This document shows positions 8,317-11,023 of a DNA stretch of 11,023 nt, in pieces (the stretch's first letter is position 1; each line of letters starts with the position of its first letter). Origin of the DNA: Euperipatoides rowelli. Its lineage: Eukaryota > Onychophora > Udeonychophora > Euonychophora > Peripatopsidae. The position numbers and the translations under genes were made by a program. The notes under the pieces were generated by a model. The model had not been told where the DNA came from and searched no databases. It saw nothing but the letters and a program-made list of their open reading frames with translations. Location of the stretch: assembly GCA_003024985.2 (NCBI GenBank), contig PXIH01S0016014.1; one strand, given 5' to 3'.

Positions 8317-8509
8317 ACTAGGTGATAAAGAGGAAAGAGAAGAGGACATGAAAGTTGAAATGAATATCCCTAAACAGGAAGACATTAGAAGTTATTTGAA
8401 ACTTTTCTCAAAAGTAAAGGACATAATTTGAAGACCACAAGTTAAAGCTTATAGAACAGTGGTGAAGACTTGAAGACTTTATCTGGTAAAATTATAGATT
8501 GTGAATGTT

Positions 8510-8526
8510 AAAAAAAAAAAGGAAAG
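8510..8526 (+). other. polypurine tract
   Basis: An uninterrupted purine run of A11 then GGAAAG ends 3 nt before the right LTR, where plus-strand DNA synthesis is primed in LTR retroelements. The TAA between it and the LTR start is slightly unusual and may reflect decay. Confidence 0.65.
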
Positions 8527-8529
8527 TAA

Positions 8530-8698
8530 TGTAGCGATGTCATACTTTTAATATTTGTAATAAAGTATTGACAGCGAGGGGATTATTATTAAACAGGCTA
8601 TTAGCAAGTAACATGTGTTCCTGGCCACCATGTGAATGAATAAAATATTTGTTTCATTAATATTAGTTGTTAAATCTATTGTCCATCACATCACAACA
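8530..8698 (+). repeat. right LTR (169 bp, internally deleted)
   Basis: It begins TGTAGCGATGTCATAC and ends ATCACAACA, matching the left LTR end to end. It is shorter because about 35 bases present in the left LTR around 1866-1905 are missing. By eye about four of five aligned bases agree, so the insertion is not recent. Confidence 0.9.
8639..8644 (+). promoter_or_regulatory. polyadenylation signal AATAAA in right LTR
   Basis: AATAAA in the block GTGAATGAATAAAA, the counterpart of the site in the left LTR, would end element transcripts in the right LTR. Confidence 0.6.
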
Positions 8699-8703
8699 GT
8701 GAT
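8699..8703. repeat. target-site duplication of the LTR element, right copy
   Basis: GTGAT follows the right LTR directly and differs by one transition from ATGAT at 1825-1829. Confidence 0.65.
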
Positions 8704-8761
8704 GATATATGATGATTGGGGATGGGGGAAATATTTGAAATGTGATGTCGCATAATTTAAA
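8704..8761. repeat. right half of the older split repeat
   Basis: After the duplication come GATGATATATGATGATT, the G-rich GGGGATGGGGG, then TGTGATGTCGCATAATTT ending in an A run (8759-8773). The TGTGATGTC motif mirrors GACATC and ATCACA in the left half at 1773-1829, so the two halves look like parts of one repeat opened by the retrotransposon. Confidence 0.35.
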
Positions 8762-8890
8762 AAAAAAAAAAAAGCAAACCTTTCATTTAAGCTTGCAGTA
8801 TATTATATACAGGTATATCCAGGTTTAGGGAGACTTGTGAGAACGGACTTATTGGCAGTAGCACCATGTGTCTGTTTAAGTATAAGTGCT
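8762..8890. other. non-coding DNA between the two mobile structures
   Basis: An A run is followed by about 115 bp of ordinary sequence with no gene, repeat or motif I can support. Confidence 0.5.
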
Positions 8891-8911
8891 TTAACCTTCG
8901 AGCAGGCGTGC
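8891..8911 (+). repeat. TTAA-anchored transposon-like left terminus
   Basis: TTAA (8891-8894) is followed by CCTTCGAGCAGGCGTGC. A TTAA target directly followed by CCC/CCT-rich bases and a GC-rich terminus is the usual form of a piggyBac-type end. The partner terminus is not visible: the window ends at a GC-rich stretch (11000-11023) that could lie just inside the opposite end. No transposase frame is present. Confidence 0.35.
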
Positions 8912-8961
8912 ATAAATTTTTAACATAAGTGGTCGTGTTTCGTAAATTTTACGACTCATAG
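8912..8961 (+). repeat. subterminal motif, left copy
   Basis: About 50 bp containing GTGGTCGTGTTTCGTAAATT and ACGACTC. It resembles 10970-11019 in the same orientation. The core CGTAAATTTTACG is itself palindromic, so the orientation relation is not fully certain. Confidence 0.5.
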
Positions 8962-9015
8962 AATCCTATATATAAAAGTTTCTAAATATGTGAATGAAAT
9001 TATTACACATATTTA

Positions 9016-9107
9016 TGTTCTATTTTTTATCAGGAATTTTAATATATAAAGAAGAAAAAAATCCAACAAACAGATTTTATTTAATGAATATTTTTCTAAA
9101 TGCTGGC
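9016..9107 (+). repeat. 92-bp direct repeat, left copy
   Basis: Runs from TGTTCTATTTTTTATCAGG through TTTTAATATATAAAGAAG and CCAACAAACAGATTT to AAATGCTGGC. It matches 10713-10803 with few mismatches and in the same orientation, and lies just outside the left inverted arm. Confidence 0.85.
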
Positions 9108-9116
9108 ATTCATTAT

Positions 9117-9695
9117 ACAGTCAAACGGATTGGAATTGCCAATTTTCATTTGCAAAAAAGCTAATCTCATATCTTTAAAAATAATTGGAATTAAAGTCTA
9201 TTTTTATTGTTTTTATATAGTTTAATATGTCTTTAATAAGTGCATGTAATTTTTTCCCCATTAAAATTTGTTTAATATTAAGAATTTTAAAGATTCCCAA
9301 ACACGGTAAAATTACCAAATTCAAGAATAGCATTTCCAATGATAAAGATGCATATTTTGCTCACCAGAGGAATAGAGCACAATATATGTAAAAAATAGGG
9401 TCTAAAGATCGGAGGTTTTGAAAATCTCCTGATTAATATTAATTAAAACCACTTATTTCAATTTATAGAGAAAGGACGTGAGATTTGAGCAAAAAAAAAA
9501 TCAAGATTCTAACTCAACTAGGTCAAATGCTATAGCCGATTGACTATTTATGTTCCTACTGGGGTTGAACTCTCTGAAGTGCGGCCAAAGAGGTTGCGAA
9601 TGGCAAGCCTGCTTACAAAATCCATCTCGATCTAATGACGTTTATAATAATCGAACGTTGATTGGATGTCTAATGAATATATTCATGTCATATGA
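9117..9695 (+). repeat. left arm of a long inverted repeat (about 580 bp)
   Basis: This segment is the reverse complement of 10044-10626 with small indels and scattered substitutions. Anchor matches are AAACGGATTGG with CCAATCCGTTT, TTAATATTAATTAAAACCAC with its complement near 10290, GGTTGCGAATGGCAAGCC with GGCTTGCCATTCGCAACC, and the inner end TCATATGA. It has no coding frame. Such arms suit a foldback-type or long-terminal-repeat non-autonomous DNA transposon. A transcript across both arms would form a long double-stranded RNA. Confidence 0.88.
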
Positions 9696-9724
9696 ATATA
9701 TTCATTAGACATCCAATCAACGTT
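9654..9724. repeat. perfect 33-bp palindromic stem with 5-nt loop
   Basis: AACGTTGATTGGATGTCTAA and onward (9654-9686) is exactly complementary to 9692-9724, around the loop GTCAT. The left half belongs to the left inverted arm. The right half is an extra inverted copy of the same 33 bases. A third copy (32 bases) lies in the right arm at 10053-10084. Confidence 0.9.
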
Positions 9725-10043
9725 GATTTACGAAAACTACAAAAAGATTTGTATGACAGGTCAACTCCACCCCTTGATGCCTTAACAAACTTCTTAGTAA
9801 CGAAGGTACTAAATATTCCATAAAAAAAATATATTAATAGTTTTAACAATTTAAATGCTTGAAAATTTTAATAAAGACTCATATTTCCAATAAATAACAA
9901 TCATTACACCTAGAAAAGTGTACAAATCTGATTTATTTGGTGTTTAGCATGAAATTTTGAAATGTTCAATTTTATGCCCTTGGATGAGTACATGCGTAGA
10001 GTGGAATTCTTCATATAGTGTTCGTAAATCAACAGATAAAAGG
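9696..10043. other. central spacer of the inverted repeat
   Basis: No gene is visible. Its outer edges show a further short inverted match: GTTGATTTACGAAAACTA at 9722-9739 against TAGTGTTCGTAAATCAAC at 10016-10033. The symmetry therefore once reached further inward and was broken by the extra palindrome unit on the left. The core (9740-10015) is A+T-rich unique sequence. Confidence 0.6.
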
Positions 10044-10626
10044 TCATATGACATGAATATATTCATTAGACATCCAATCAACGTACGATTATATTATAAA
10101 CATCATTAGCTCGAGATGGATTAGTAAGCTGGCTTGCCATTCGCAACCTCTCTGGTCGCACTTCAGGGTGTTCAACCCCGTTAGGAACGTAAATAGTAAA
10201 TCGGCCATAGCATTTGACCTAGTTGAGTTAGAATCTTGATTTTCTTTTTCTCAAATCTCACATCCTTCTCTATAAATCCAAATAAGTGGTTTTAATTAAT
10301 ATTAATCAGGAGATTTTCAAAACCTCCAATCTTTAGACCTTATTTTTTTTTTTACATATATTGCATTATATGCCTCTGGTGAACAAAATATGCAACTCTA
10401 TCATTGGAAATGCTATTCTTGGATTTGTTCATTTTACCGTGTTTGGGAATCTTTAAAATTTTTAATAATAAACTAATTTTAATGGGAAAANAATTACATG
10501 CACTTATTAAAGACATATTAAACTATATAAAAACAATAAAAATAGACTTTAATTCCAATTATTTTTAAAGATATGAGATTAGCTTTTTTGAAAATAAAAA
10601 TAGGCAACTCCAATCCGTTTAACTGA
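10044..10626 (-). repeat. right arm of the long inverted repeat
   Basis: Reverse complement of 9117-9695; see the left arm for anchors. One undetermined base at 10491 falls in it. The arms differ by scattered substitutions and small indels, so this is not a simple recent assembly duplication. Confidence 0.88.
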
Positions 10627-10712
10627 ACGCTTGTACTGTATGCCCAGATAATACATTATGTTAAATATTTCAAAATCTGTAACAGATAGAAATAAACTTA
10701 AATAGTATGTTT

Positions 10713-10803
10713 TGTTCTATATTTTATCAGGAATTTTAATATATAAAGAAAAAAAAATTCCAACAAACAGATTTTTTTTATGAATTTTTTTCTAAATGTC
10801 GGC
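10713..10803 (+). repeat. 92-bp direct repeat, right copy
   Basis: Starts TGTTCTATATTTTATCAGG and ends AAATGTCGGC, matching 9016-9107. It is in direct orientation, although the neighbouring arms are inverted. It begins about 87 bp beyond the right arm. Confidence 0.85.
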
Positions 10804-11023
10804 TACAAAAAAAAAAGCAGTTTATATTACATTTATTATTACTGTTTCTCTGTCGTTGGAGATATAATTTTTTAGTTTTGATTTTTGAAATCTGATTTAA
10901 ATTCTGATTTTAAAAATATATAAGTTTATTCCTAATGTTTTATAATATTTGTATTACGCTACCTGAAAATCAATATTTTTACATCAGCGGGCGCGTGTCG
11001 TAAAATTTATGTCTGGACGTCTT
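10804..11023. repeat. right flank of the second mobile structure, cut by the window end
   Basis: It opens with an A run and is otherwise non-coding. At 10970-11019 it carries CAGCGGGCGCGTGTCGTAAA and following bases, similar in the same direction to 8912-8961. The rise in GC at 10985-11023 resembles a transposon terminus, but the window stops before any TTAA can be checked. Confidence 0.4.

Larger units (their letters stand above)
1830..8698 (+). mobile_element. degenerate Ty3/gypsy-type LTR retrotransposon (with nested insertion)
   Basis: This is a full-length but dead LTR retrotransposon on the plus strand. In order it holds left LTR, primer-binding-site candidate, gag, protease, reverse transcriptase, RNase H, integrase, polypurine tract and right LTR. 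Integrase after RNase H is the Ty3/gypsy (Metaviridae) order, as opposed to Ty1/copia. Without the 2.65-kb insertion in reverse transcriptase it would be about 4.2 kb, a compact size compatible with the short-LTR Mag-like group of animal elements; that placement is inferred from size and sequence style. Every domain carries stops and frameshifts, so it cannot mobilise itself. No envelope-like frame is visible between integrase and the right LTR. Confidence 0.9.

Noticed and set aside
9016-10803. CRISPR array or LTR pair
   Set aside because: There are only two copies of the 92-bp block, no regular spacers, no TG...CA ends, no retroelement coding between them, and the setting is eukaryotic.

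Overview
The window is A+T-rich eukaryotic DNA, most likely from an invertebrate animal and perhaps an arthropod. The clues are pervasive transposable-element debris, a Ty3/gypsy-type retroelement of metazoan character, a possible tRNA-derived SINE fragment, and no dense or operon-like coding. There is no intact protein-coding gene. All reading frames are short, and those with recognisable content are pieces of a dead retrotransposon. Two single N bases (722 and 10491) point to a draft assembly.

Layout. (1) 1-1772 is gene-free A+T-rich DNA with a small hairpin, one weak exon-like patch and a possible tRNA-derived SINE fragment. (2) 1773-1829 and 8704-8761 look like two halves of an older interspersed repeat that was split by a retrotransposon. 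(3) 1830-8698 is a degenerate but structurally complete Ty3/gypsy-type LTR retrotransposon. It has a 204-bp left LTR, a primer-binding-site candidate, gag with a damaged zinc knuckle, aspartic protease, reverse transcriptase, RNase H, integrase, a polypurine tract and a shortened 169-bp right LTR. The 5-bp flanks (ATGAT and GTGAT) look like its target-site duplication. (4) Its reverse transcriptase is interrupted at 3544-6196 by a 2.65-kb non-coding insertion flanked by near-identical 10-bp direct repeats. This nested element carries an antisense stretch that reads like a 138-nt spliced exon for a hydrophobic peptide. (5) 8891 to the window end is a second mobile-element-like structure. It starts with a TTAA-anchored terminus, contains two inverted arms of about 580 bp around a 348-bp spacer, a perfect 33-bp palindrome stem at the inner end of the left arm, and a 92-bp block repeated in direct orientation outside both arms.

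Order of events inferred from nesting: old repeat, then LTR retrotransposon, then the 2.65-kb insertion inside its reverse transcriptase, with stop codons and frameshifts accumulating. Nothing here acts as a functional pathway. The most unusual parts are the long inverted repeat at 9117-10626 with its extra hairpin, and the exon-like antisense segment carried by the nested insertion.
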